Made by a program: the position numbers and the translations under genes
In this document: positions 1 through 7,087 of the stretch, piece by piece
Position numbering within the stretch: the stretch's first letter is position 1
Layout: every line of letters starts with the position of its first letter
The notes under the pieces: generated by a model
Databases searched by the model: none
What the model saw: only the letters and a program-made list of their open reading frames with translations
What the model was told of the DNA's origin: nothing
Assembly: GCF_009811655.1 (NCBI RefSeq)
Contig: NZ_BGJX01000027.1
Coordinates: forward strand, 1 to 47,618
Origin: Methylosinus sp. Ce-a6
GTDB taxonomy: Bacteria > Pseudomonadota > Alphaproteobacteria > Rhizobiales > Beijerinckiaceae
DNA: 47,618 nt
Direction: 5' to 3'

Positions 1-76
1 GGAGAAGCTGCGTTTCGCCATTCGCGAAGGCGGCCGCACCGTCGGCGCCGGCGTCGTCGCCTCGATCATCGAATAA
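1..76 (+). CDS. tuf: Elongation factor Tu, C-terminal end (partial)
   Basis: Only the last 24 codons are inside the window, read from base 2 to the TAA at 74-76. They encode the typical end of EF-Tu: a FAIREGGRTVGAG segment followed by a short hydrophobic tail ending SIIE. This is the closing strand of domain III of the GTPase that brings aminoacyl-tRNA to the ribosome. A strong hairpin terminator follows 5 nt after the stop, so the upstream operon ends here. The fragment is short, but the motif is highly characteristic of EF-Tu. Confidence 0.93.
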   Translation, partial: EKLRFAIREGGRTVGAGVVASIIE

Positions 77-81
77 GAGAA

Positions 82-105
82 AAAGCGAGCCTCCGGGCTC
101 GCTTT
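82..105 (+). terminator. Rho-independent terminator of tuf
   Basis: A perfect 10-bp stem (AAAGCGAGCC paired with GGCTCGCTTT) closes a TCCG tetraloop. The stem begins with A and ends with T residues, so it could act on both strands. It lies 5 nt after the tuf stop codon. Confidence 0.85.
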
Positions 106-119
106 GAAAAGAGTGGACT

Positions 120-177
120 GCGAGCCTGAAGGCTCGCGGTCCAGCGCGCGTTTTGGACCGCGAGCCTTCAGGCTCGC
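120..177. repeat. Large nested inverted repeat after tuf
   Basis: Two perfect 24-nt arms (120-143 and 154-177) flank a 10-nt centre rich in GC and T. Each arm is itself a palindrome, because GCGAGCC, TGAA and GGCTCGC follow each other. The region can therefore fold as one long hairpin or as two small ones. The GCGAGCC/GGCTCGC core is the same as in the tuf terminator stem 15 nt upstream, so the element may have grown by duplication of that terminator. It lies 39 nt from the stop codon of the minus-strand gene at 217-423 and could end transcription from that side. Confidence 0.75.
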
Positions 178-216
178 ATCAGAAGCGACGGCCGCTCGCT
201 CGGGCGGTTCGCGTCT

Positions 217-423
217 TCAGGCCGCGAGCTGCTCGTCGAGGAGGATCGCGGGCAGGCGCGCATCCTCGACATGCTCGACATGTTCCGGGCTCGAATAGGT
301 CATCGCCTCGAGCGCTGCGGCGACGGCGGAGATGCCGATCTCGCGATAGAGCTTGGCGAGCAGATCGTGCGGACGATCGGCGGGTTGCGTTTCGCTGAAA
401 TCGGCGGCGACGAAATTCGACAT
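217..423 (-). CDS. Small hypothetical protein (68 aa)
   Basis: I do not recognise this 68-residue protein. It is acidic and mostly helical in appearance, with a central stretch (about residues 21-42) containing LLAKLYREIG and an alanine-rich helix. There is no signal peptide or membrane segment. The start ATG at 423 has a weak upstream AGAAG as ribosome binding site. It stands alone, divergent from the DUF1499 gene. The reading frame is supported mainly by composition and by a sensible start; other frames over the same DNA give arginine-rich, unlikely proteins. Confidence 0.55.
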   Translation of the reverse strand: MSNFVAADFSETQPADRPHDLLAKLYREIGISAVAAALEAMTYSSPEHVEHVEDARLPAILLDEQLAA

Positions 424-591
424 GGCGAGACTCTTCTACTGACGGTTGGGGGACGCTGGAGAATTGTCGTGCATTTGATTTAAAGTCTCCCTTGCTCCGG
501 TAAACTATTCGTAAAATCTCGGAGCCCGGCCGTGTCTCTTCCACAGCTCGCGACGCGTGAGCCGGGACGCGATCGATGCTATGATCGCCTC

Positions 592-1368
592 ATGCTGCGC
601 CATATTCCGGAAGAGCCCGTCTCCAACGCCGCCGTCTGGTGCCGACGCCTCGCGGTCTTCTCGCTGCCCGTCGCGGCGATCGCCGTGCTGCTCGCGCGCA
701 CGAATGCGGTCGAGCCGCAGGCCTGTCTCGCCGTGCTCGGCGGCGCGATCGTCGTGGCGCTCATCGCGCTTCTGCTTTTTTTCGCCGCTTGCGTCGTCGT
801 CTGGCAGGAGGGCCGGCGCGGACTGGGGGCGGCGCTGGGCGGGGCTTTTCTCGCCGCGGCGACGCTCGGCTATCCGGCCTATCTCGCCTTCGAAGCCGTG
901 CGCCTGCCCGTGCTCTCCGACGTTTCGACCGACACCTCCGATCCGCCGCGCTTCTCCGCCTCCCGCGCCGCCCTCGCGGCGCGCGGCGGCTTCACGCCGG
1001 CGGCTTTCGACCCGGACCTGGCCGAGCGGCAGCGCGACAGCTATCCAGACGTCGAGCCGATCGTCGTCGACCTCGAGCCGGACGAGGCCTATCAGCTCGT
1101 GTTGGAGACGGCGGCGAGCCGCGGCTGGCGGGTCATCGACCAGCGCCCGCCGGGCGGCCGCTCGGGCGTCGGCCATCTCGATTTCCTCGACCGCACGCTG
1201 GTGATGGGATTTTCCGAGGATATAGCCGTGCGGCTGCGCCCGCTCGCCGGCCAGACGCGCATCGACGTGCGCTCCGCCTCGCGCTATGGGCGGCACGATT
1301 TCGGCGCCAATGCGAAACGCATTCGGCAGTTCGCAGAGGAGCTGCAAGCGGGGCTGAACGAGAAGTGA
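592..1368 (+). CDS. DUF1499 domain membrane protein
   Basis: The protein has 258 residues when started at the ATG at 592; an in-frame ATG at 532 would add 20 residues of unlikely sequence. Three hydrophobic segments lie in the first 110 residues (about 20-37, 47-70 and 78-98). The soluble C-terminal domain (about 145-255) matches DUF1499: a DVEPI start, a helix, the SRGWRVID strand, and a GFSEDIAVRL strand followed by RIDVRSASRYG and a final helix. The function of the family is unknown. The gene converges on the MBL-fold gene, with a shared hairpin over both stop codons. Confidence 0.85.
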   Translation: MLRHIPEEPVSNAAVWCRRLAVFSLPVAAIAVLLARTNAVEPQACLAVLGGAIVVALIALLLFFAACVVVWQEGRRGLGAALGGAFLAAATLGYPAYLAFEAVRLPVLSDVSTDTSDPPRFSASRAALAARGGFTPAAFDPDLAERQRDSYPDVEPIVVDLEPDEAYQLVLETAASRGWRVIDQRPPGGRSGVGHLDFLDRTLVMGFSEDIAVRLRPLAGQTRIDVRSASRYGRHDFGANAKRIRQFAEELQAGLNEK

Positions 1369-1419
1369 GTGGTGAGTGGTCAGTAGTGGGGCGCGCTTTC
1401 TCGCTACTCACCACTCACT
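1364..1419. terminator. Hairpin shared by two convergent genes
   Basis: Arms of 13 nt (1364-1376 and 1407-1419) pair perfectly around a 30-nt loop and cover the stop codons of both convergent genes. The arms consist of repeated GTGAGTG units, so other pairings are possible. There is no clear T-run, so the role as bidirectional terminator is inferred from position. Confidence 0.45.
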
Positions 1420-2332
1420 ACTCACTCACTCTGAAATACCGCGCCTCCAGCCTCGGCGGCCCGTCCGCTCTCGCGAGGCCGCGCTCGATCAAATCCTCGA
1501 GATGGGCGAAGACGGAGAGCGCCGCCGCCCGCTGCAAATGGGAATCGAAGCCTTCATAGATGCGCGCGACCATGGCGGCGATCGTCTCGTCGCCGGCCTC
1601 GAGCCGCTCGAGGATCGCCGCCTCGCGCTGCCGGCGATGATGGAGCAGGGCGCGCAAATAGCGTTGCGGCTCCTTCACCGGGCCGCCATGAGCCGGCCAA
1701 TAGAGGCGATCGTCGCGCCCGCGCAGCTTCTCCAGCGAGGCGAAATAGTCGCCCATCGAGCCGTCCGGCGGGGCGATGACCGTCGTCGCCCAGCCCATCA
1801 CATGGTCGCCGGTAAAGAGCGAGCGCTCCTCGGCGAGCGCGAAGCACAGATGGTTCGTGGTGTGCCCCGGCGTCGCGACGGCCTCGATCGTGAGGGCGCC
1901 GAAGGAGAGCCGCTCGCCGTCGGCGAGGAGGATATCCGGAGCGTAGGAGCGGTCGTGCGAGGCGTCGAGGCCCGGGCCGGTCAATTCGAGATCTGGCGGC
2001 GGCGCGTAAGGCGCGCAGCCGGCGATCGTCGCGCCGGTCCTCTCCTTCAGAATGCGCGCGGCCGGCGAATGGTCGCGATGCGTATGGGTGACGAGGAGAT
2101 AGCGCAGCCGCTCTCCCTTGATGGCCACGAGCAGCGCCTCAATGTGCGAGGCGTCCGCGGGGCCGGGATCGACGATTCCGACATCGCCTTCGCCGACGAT
2201 GTAGCTGCATGTGCCCGTATAGGTGAAGGCGCCGGGATTGGGCGCGACAATGCGCCGAACGAGCGGCGACAGGCGCCGCAGAGCGCCGGGCGGCGCGTCG
2301 AAGGAGGTGAGATTGTCGTTCCGATCGGTCAT
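1418..2332 (-). CDS. MBL-fold metallo-hydrolase (LACTB2-like)
   Basis: This is a 304-residue metallo-beta-lactamase-fold enzyme. The metal-binding signature THTHRDH sits at residues 82-88, a GHTTNH histidine site and an FTGDH aspartate site follow, and a late HGGP supplies the last histidine. The C-terminal third is a helical domain with RQREAAIL, as in the LACTB2-like/winged-helix branch, whose members act on thioesters or RNA. The substrate here cannot be told. The start at 2332 was chosen because the family homology begins just after it; the frame stays open further upstream. It ends 1-2 nt from the hairpin shared with the DUF1499 gene and lies downstream of dnaE2 on the same strand, 49 nt away. 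Confidence 0.85.
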   Translation of the reverse strand: MTDRNDNLTSFDAPPGALRRLSPLVRRIVAPNPGAFTYTGTCSYIVGEGDVGIVDPGPADASHIEALLVAIKGERLRYLLVTHTHRDHSPAARILKERTGATIAGCAPYAPPPDLELTGPGLDASHDRSYAPDILLADGERLSFGALTIEAVATPGHTTNHLCFALAEERSLFTGDHVMGWATTVIAPPDGSMGDYFASLEKLRGRDDRLYWPAHGGPVKEPQRYLRALLHHRRQREAAILERLEAGDETIAAMVARIYEGFDSHLQRAAALSVFAHLEDLIERGLARADGPPRLEARYFRVSE

Positions 2333-2381
2333 GGCGAATGAAACGCTGACAGGCGGGCGCCGCGTGACGGCATGAGTTTCT

Positions 2382-5300
2382 TCATTGAAAATTTCGCCCC
2401 TTCGGCATGGCCTCGCGCGCCTTGGCGCCGCGCGCATTCTCGAGCAGCCGCAGATCGGCGCTCATATCCTCGATCTTTTGGGCGATCACGTGAATGACGC
2501 CGGATTCGTTCTGCACGCGTCCCGTGACCGCGACGAGCCGCGCGCCGATGACCTGGGGGCGCTGCCGCTCGAACAGTTTCGGCCAGACGACGATATTGGC
2601 GATCCCCGTCTCGTCCTCGATCGTCATGAAGATGACGCCGCTCGCCGAGCCCGGCCTCTGCCGCACCAGCACGAGGCCGGCGACCGTCACGCGCGCCCCC
2701 TCGCGCGCGGCCCCCTCCCCAGCCCTCGCCCGAGAGAGGGGAGGCGAGCGTCGTGCGTAATCTCCATGACGCGCGGCGCCTGCTCCCTCTCCCGCTCGCG
2801 GGGGAGGGCTGGGGAGGGGGCCTCCAGGGGGAGAATAGAGGGGGCCGCCACCGAGCGAAGCGCAGGGCGCGATCCCCTTCGCCTCGAGGCGCGCGCGCAG
2901 GAAGGACATGGGATGCGCCTTCAGCGACAGCGACAGGAAGCGATAGTCCTCGATGACCTCCGCCCCGAGCGGCATGGGCGGAAGATGCGCATCGGCCTCC
3001 TGCGGGGCGAAGGAGAGCGCGCGCAAGAGCGGCAGATCGTCCTTGTCGCCGGCGCGGTTGAGCGCCTGCACGGCCCAGAGCGCGTCGCGGCGCGGCAGGC
3101 CGAGCGAGGCGAAGGCGCCGGCTTCCGCGAGCCGCTCGAGCGCCGCCGGCTCGAGCCCGCCGCGCAGCCAGAGGTCGCGCACGGAATCATAGCCCGCGCC
3201 ACGCCACGCCACGAGACGGCGCATGTCCTCTTCCCTCAGGCCGACGATCTGGCGGAAGCCGAGCCGCACGTCGCGCGTCGCGCGAATGACGCCCGCCATG
3301 GCGGCATGGCGCGGATGCAGCGGCGTCGTTTCCACGCGCGCCTCCAGCGCGCAGTCCCAATCGGAGAAGTTCACATCGACTTCATGAACGCCGACGCCAT
3401 GCTCCTGCGCGTCGCGCACGATCTGCGCCGGCGCGTAGAAGCCCATGGGCTGCGCGTTCAACAAGGCGCAGCAGAACACGTCCGGGTAGCGGCATTTGAG
3501 CCAGGCGGAGGCGTAGACGAGCAGAGCGAAGGAGGCCGCGTGGCTCTCCGGAAAGCCATAGGAGCCGAAGCCTTCGATCTGTCCCCAGCAGCGCGCGGCG
3601 AAATCGCGGTCATAGCCGCGCGCCGCCATTCCGGCGAGCATCTTGTCGCGAAAGGTTCCGATCGTGCCGACGCGCTTGAATGTCGCCATGGCGCGGCGCA
3701 GCCGGTCGGCCTCGTCCGGCGTGAAGCCGCCGGCGACGATCGCTATGCGCATCGCCTGCTCCTGGAACAAAGGCACGCCGAGCGTCTTGCGCAGCACCTC
3801 CTCGAGCTCTCGGGAAGGAAAGGAAATATCCTCCTTGCCCATGCGACGGCGCAGATAGGGATGCACCATATCGCCCTGAATGGGGCCGGGCCGCACGATC
3901 GCCACTTCTATGACGAGATCGTAGAACTCGCGCGGGCGCAGGCGCGGCAGCATGGACATTTGCGCGCGGCTCTCGATCTGGAACACGCCGATCGTGTCGG
4001 CGCGCGCGATCATGTCATAGACGCATTCTTCTTCCGCCGGGATCGACGAGAGGCGGTGGACGATTCCATAACGCTCGGCGAGCAAAGCGAGGCCTTTGCG
4101 CAGGCAGGTGAGCATGCCGAGCGCCAGCACGTCGATCTTCAATATTCTGAGCGCGTCGAGATCGTCCTTGTCCCATTCGATCGTCGTGCGGCCCTCCATG
4201 GCGGCGGGCGCGAGCGGCACGATCTCGTCCAGCCGATCGCGCGTGATGACGAAGCCGCCCGTATGCTGCGAGAGATGGCGCGGGAAGCCGGTGAGCTCGC
4301 GCGTCAGCTCCAGCGCCTTGGCGAGACGCGGATCGCGCGCGTCGAGCCCGGCGCGGGCGACGCCTTCCTCGCAGACGCCGCCGCGCGACGCGCCCCAGAC
4401 ATTGTCGGAGAGACGCGCGATCGCGTCCGCCGAGAGGCCGAAGGCTTTGCCCACCTCGCGAATGGCCGAGCGCGAGCGATAGGAGACGACCGTCGCCGTG
4501 AGCCCGGCGCGCTCGCGGCCATAGCGCGCGTAGATATATTGCATCACCTCTTCGCGCCGCTCATGCTCGAAATCGACATCTATGTCGGGCGGCTCATTGC
4601 GCGCGGCGGAGACGAAGCGCTCGAAGAGAAGATCGTGCTTCGTCGGATCGACCTCGGTGACGCCGAGGCAGTAGCAAATGACCGAATTGGCCGCCGAGCC
4701 GCGCCCCTGCGCGAGAATGCGCTGGTCCTTCGCATAGCGCATGATGTCGTGCACAGTGAGAAAGTAGGCGGCGTAGCCGAGCTCCGCGACGAGAGTGAGC
4801 TCGTGACGCAAGAGCGTCTCGACCTTCTCCGGCACGCCGTCCGGATAGCGCCGCTTCGCGCCTTCGCGCGCATAATGCGCGAGCGCCTCCTGCTCGCTCG
4901 AAAAGCCTTCGCGCAGCTCGCTCGGATAATTATGCGCGAGCTCGTCGAGGCGGAAGGAGAGGCCATCGAGAAAGCCCGCCGTCTCCTCCACTGCTCGTGG
5001 AGCCTCGGCGAAGAGGCGCGTCATTTCCTCGCTGCTCTTAAGTGAGCGCTCGGCGTTGGCGGAAAGCAGATAGCCCGCATTGTCGAGCGTCGTCTTCTCG
5101 CGCACGCAGGCGAGGACGTCGGCCAGCGGGCGGCGCTCGGACGCGTGCATATTCGCGTCATTCACCGCGATGAGCGGCAGGCCGGTTTCGCGCGCGAGCG
5201 CGATGCGGCGGGCGAGCGCCGCGCGCATGTCGACGCCATAGAGCGCCGTCGCCGCGAGCCACAGCCGGCCGCGGCAGGCGTCGAGCAGGGCAGGGGGAAG

Positions 5301-5702
5301 CGGCGCGCCCTCCATGAGGACGAGCTGCTGGCCTTCGCCGAATTCGACGAGATCGTCGAGGAAGAGCCGGCACGCGCCCTTTTCGGCGCGCATATTGCCG
5401 CGCGTCAGCAGCCGGCAGAGACGCCCATAGGCGGCGCGATCTTTCGGATAGCAGAGAATATCGGGCGTCGCGTCGGCGAAGACCAATCGCGCGCCTATGG
5501 CGAGGCGAAAGCCCGGCGCCTCTTCCGTATGCTCGCGCAAATAGGAGAAGGCGCGCACGACGCCGGCGAGCGAATTGCGGTCGGCTATGCCTATGCCGCA
5601 ATGGCCGAGCGCCATCGCCCGCGCGACCATCTCCTCCGGATGCGAGGCGCCGCGCAGGAAAGTGAAATTGGTCGCAGTCGCGAGTTCGGCGTAGCGGGAC
5701 AC
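2382..5702 (-). CDS. dnaE2: Error-prone DNA polymerase, C family
   Basis: This is DnaE2 (ImuC), an alternative DNA polymerase III alpha subunit used in SOS mutagenesis, 1,106 residues from a GTG at 5702. The N-terminal PHP domain starts at once (TNFTFLRGASHPEE). The palm carries the catalytic acidic motif PDIDVDF near residue 370-380, followed by the conserved YRSRSAIREVGKAFG. Helix-hairpin-helix and OB-fold parts follow (ASGVIFMTIEDETG), and the protein ends GRNFQ, the usual DnaE2 terminus. No imuA or imuB lies beside it, unlike the common cassette. The GTG was chosen because family homology starts there and upstream codons read through a hairpin. No Shine-Dalgarno is visible, and a TATAAT sits at 5710-5715, so the message could be leaderless. 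Residues about 961-998 are encoded by a palindromic repeat. Confidence 0.93.
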   Translation of the reverse strand: MSRYAELATATNFTFLRGASHPEEMVARAMALGHCGIGIADRNSLAGVVRAFSYLREHTEEAPGFRLAIGARLVFADATPDILCYPKDRAAYGRLCRLLTRGNMRAEKGACRLFLDDLVEFGEGQQLVLMEGAPLPPALLDACRGRLWLAATALYGVDMRAALARRIALARETGLPLIAVNDANMHASERRPLADVLACVREKTTLDNAGYLLSANAERSLKSSEEMTRLFAEAPRAVEETAGFLDGLSFRLDELAHNYPSELREGFSSEQEALAHYAREGAKRRYPDGVPEKVETLLRHELTLVAELGYAAYFLTVHDIMRYAKDQRILAQGRGSAANSVICYCLGVTEVDPTKHDLLFERFVSAARNEPPDIDVDFEHERREEVMQYIYARYGRERAGLTATVVSYRSRSAIREVGKAFGLSADAIARLSDNVWGASRGGVCEEGVARAGLDARDPRLAKALELTRELTGFPRHLSQHTGGFVITRDRLDEIVPLAPAAMEGRTTIEWDKDDLDALRILKIDVLALGMLTCLRKGLALLAERYGIVHRLSSIPAEEECVYDMIARADTIGVFQIESRAQMSMLPRLRPREFYDLVIEVAIVRPGPIQGDMVHPYLRRRMGKEDISFPSRELEEVLRKTLGVPLFQEQAMRIAIVAGGFTPDEADRLRRAMATFKRVGTIGTFRDKMLAGMAARGYDRDFAARCWGQIEGFGSYGFPESHAASFALLVYASAWLKCRYPDVFCCALLNAQPMGFYAPAQIVRDAQEHGVGVHEVDVNFSDWDCALEARVETTPLHPRHAAMAGVIRATRDVRLGFRQIVGLREEDMRRLVAWRGAGYDSVRDLWLRGGLEPAALERLAEAGAFASLGLPRRDALWAVQALNRAGDKDDLPLLRALSFAPQEADAHLPPMPLGAEVIEDYRFLSLSLKAHPMSFLRARLEAKGIAPCASLGGGPLYSPPGGPLPSPPPRAGEGAGAARHGDYARRSPPLSRARAGEGAAREGARVTVAGLVLVRQRPGSASGVIFMTIEDETGIANIVVWPKLFERQRPQVIGARLVAVTGRVQNESGVIHVIAQKIEDMSADLRLLENARGAKAREAMPKGRNFQ
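2710..2821. repeat. Palindromic element inside dnaE2, in frame
   Basis: Perfect 18-nt terminal inverted repeats (2710-2727 and 2804-2821) enclose two internal imperfect hairpins, about 112 bp in all. This is a repeat of the kind normally found between genes, yet here dnaE2 reads straight through it. It yields a low-complexity stretch rich in Pro, Gly, Ala and Arg, with PSPPPRAGEGAG on one arm and a related RARAGEGAA on the other. It falls in the linker before the OB-fold. A partial direct copy (GGCCCCCTC) continues to about 2850. Confidence 0.75.
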
Positions 5703-5709
5703 GAAAGGG

Positions 5710-5715
5710 ATTATA
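5710..5715 (-). promoter_or_regulatory. Possible -10 box of dnaE2
   Basis: A perfect TATAAT on the minus strand ends 7 nt before the GTG start codon, which would put transcription initiation at or next to the start codon. No TTGACA-like -35 box is present at the right distance, and no LexA-type GTTC-N7-GTTC site was seen, so this is weak evidence. Confidence 0.25.
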
Positions 5716-5734
5716 TCAGCAACCGAGCGGCGCG

Positions 5735-5766
5735 GACTCCTTCTCCCACGAGTGGGAGAAGGAGTC
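5735..5766. repeat. CCTTCTCCCA palindrome, solitary copy
   Basis: A perfect 14-bp stem (5735-5748 with 5753-5766) with a CGAG loop. The core CCTTCTCCCA/TGGGAGAAGG recurs at about 12.5 and 14.4 kb. It lies between the trmJ-like gene and dnaE2 and could act as a terminator or attenuator, although there is no T-run. Confidence 0.7.
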
Positions 5767-5776
5767 GCGCGCAGGC

Positions 5777-6604
5777 TCAGCTCGGCTCGTCGGGCTTGCG
5801 GCGGCTCGCCTTTTTCGGCTCGCGCCGCGGCCCCTCGACCAGCCGCACCACCACGCCCCAGAGCGTGCGCACATCCTGCTCGGTCATGTTCATGCGGTGG
5901 AACATGTTGCGCAGATTGCGCGACATCACCGGCTTTTTGGTCTCGGGACGGAAGAACTGCCGCTCGTCGAGCTGCTTCTCCAAAAAATCGAAGAAGGCGA
6001 GCGTCATCTCGCGGCTCGCCGGCGGCGAGCGCTCGGTGACGTCGAAGGGCAGCGTCTCGCCATGGGCGGAGCGGAACCATTCATAGCCGGTGAGCAGCAC
6101 CGCCTGCGCCAGATTGAGCGAGGCATAGGCGGGATTGACCGGAAAAGTCAGGATCGCGTCGGCGAGCGCGACATCGTCATTGTCGAGCCCGGTGCGCTCG
6201 GGCCCGAACATCACGCCGTGACGCTCGCCCGCCGCCATGCGGTCGGCGGTCGCCGACATTGCGGCGGCGGGCGTCAGCACGGGCTTCACCTGGCCTCGCC
6301 CGCGCGCGGTGGCGGCGCAGACGAAGGAGAGATCGGCGATCGCCTCGCGCACGCTCTCATAGAGCTTCGCGGACTCGAGCAGATGCGCGGCGCCGGCGGC
6401 GGCGGCGTAGCAGCCCTCGCGATAGACGGGATCGCGCGTCGGCCAGCCCTCGCGCGGGGCGACGAGGCGCAGGTCGAAGAGGCCGAAATTGGCCATGGCG
6501 CGGGCGCACATGCCGATATTGACGGCGAGCTGCGGCCGCACGAGCACGATCGCAGGGCCGCCTTCGAGCCTTTGCTTGGTGTGGTCGGTTCCGGCGCCGG
6601 TCAC
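5777..6604 (-). CDS. trmJ: TrmJ-like RNA 2'-O-methyltransferase
   Basis: This is a 275-residue SPOUT-class methyltransferase. Known TrmJ proteins methylate the ribose at position 32 of several tRNAs using S-adenosylmethionine. The N-terminus shows the family pattern (VLVRPQLAVNIGMCARAM), and the knotted cofactor-binding region has FGPERTGLDNDD and ASLNLAQAV. The C-terminal extension (about residues 185-260) is the helical part typical of TrmJ and ends in a lysine/arginine-rich tail. It begins 36 nt downstream of the parD stop on the same strand and is followed by the hairpin in front of dnaE2. The specific target is inferred from family resemblance only. Confidence 0.87.
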   Translation of the reverse strand: MTGAGTDHTKQRLEGGPAIVLVRPQLAVNIGMCARAMANFGLFDLRLVAPREGWPTRDPVYREGCYAAAAGAAHLLESAKLYESVREAIADLSFVCAATARGRGQVKPVLTPAAAMSATADRMAAGERHGVMFGPERTGLDNDDVALADAILTFPVNPAYASLNLAQAVLLTGYEWFRSAHGETLPFDVTERSPPASREMTLAFFDFLEKQLDERQFFRPETKKPVMSRNLRNMFHRMNMTEQDVRTLWGVVVRLVEGPRREPKKASRRKPDEPS

Positions 6605-6640
6605 GGGATCAATGCTCGTTCTCGCGCAGTACGGCGCAAA

Positions 6641-6886
6641 TCAGTACCCTCGCGCTTTCAGCTCCGCTGCTCTCCTGTCGAGATAAGCTGCCACGTCTTC
6701 GCTGCTATGCTCGCCCCCCTCGGCGATCGCGGCCTCGATCGTCTCGCGCAGCGCCTTCAGCTTCGCCTCGCGCTCTTCCACGAGGCGCAGGCCTTCGCGC
6801 ATCACCTCGGTCGCCGAAGCGTAGCGGCCCTGCTTGACGAGGGAGTCGATGAACTCTTCCCAATGCTTGCCGACGGATACGTTCAT
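6641..6886 (-). CDS. parD: ParD-family antitoxin, without a toxin
   Basis: An 81-residue ribbon-helix-helix antitoxin. The N-terminal MNVSVGKHWEEF strand and helices are followed by the SATEVMREGLRLVEERE segment typical of ParD, and then by the flexible toxin-binding tail. The start at 6886 is fixed by an excellent AAGGAGG at 6893-6899. ParD proteins repress their own operon and neutralise the gyrase-targeting or RelE-like ParE toxin, normally encoded directly downstream. Here only 36 nt separate the stop from the trmJ-like gene, so no toxin gene follows. It is either a solitary antitoxin or the remnant of a module. Confidence 0.85.
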   Translation of the reverse strand: MNVSVGKHWEEFIDSLVKQGRYASATEVMREGLRLVEEREAKLKALRETIEAAIAEGGEHSSEDVAAYLDRRAAELKARGY

Positions 6887-6916
6887 AGCGCGCCTCCTTG
6901 CGGGTTTATAGCACGA

Positions 6917-6926
6917 TATGCGCATA
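6917..6926. promoter_or_regulatory. Candidate ParD operator/promoter
   Basis: A perfect TATGCGCATA palindrome lies in an AT-rich patch (6905-6935), 31 nt upstream of the parD start and close to a TATAAA that could be its -10 box. RHH antitoxins usually bind such palindromes at their own promoter; the assignment is inference. Confidence 0.35.
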
Positions 6927-7087
6927 ATATGTCATCGCCGGCGCTCTCCGAAAGACGTCCCAGGCCGCCGGCGCCGGTTCCGAGACGCGCCGACAGGCTC
7001 CACCGCGCAGATTTGCCCTCGGCGCCTGCTTTGCCTCGCGCGGCGCGCGCGCTATAAGGCCGGCGGCTCACGCGGGAGAGGCATTTC

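Noticed and set aside
492..517. TTGCTC and TAAAAT as promoter of the DUF1499 gene
   Set aside because: The spacing is 14 nt, too short for a sigma-70 promoter.
2710..2821. CRISPR or tandem repeat array
   Set aside because: The units are inverted, not direct, and there are no regular spacers here or at any other repeat cluster in the window.
5703..6080. Extension of DnaE2 by 126 residues to an upstream ATG
   Set aside because: The extra codons read through a palindrome and the antisense of the trmJ-like gene, and family homology starts at the GTG.
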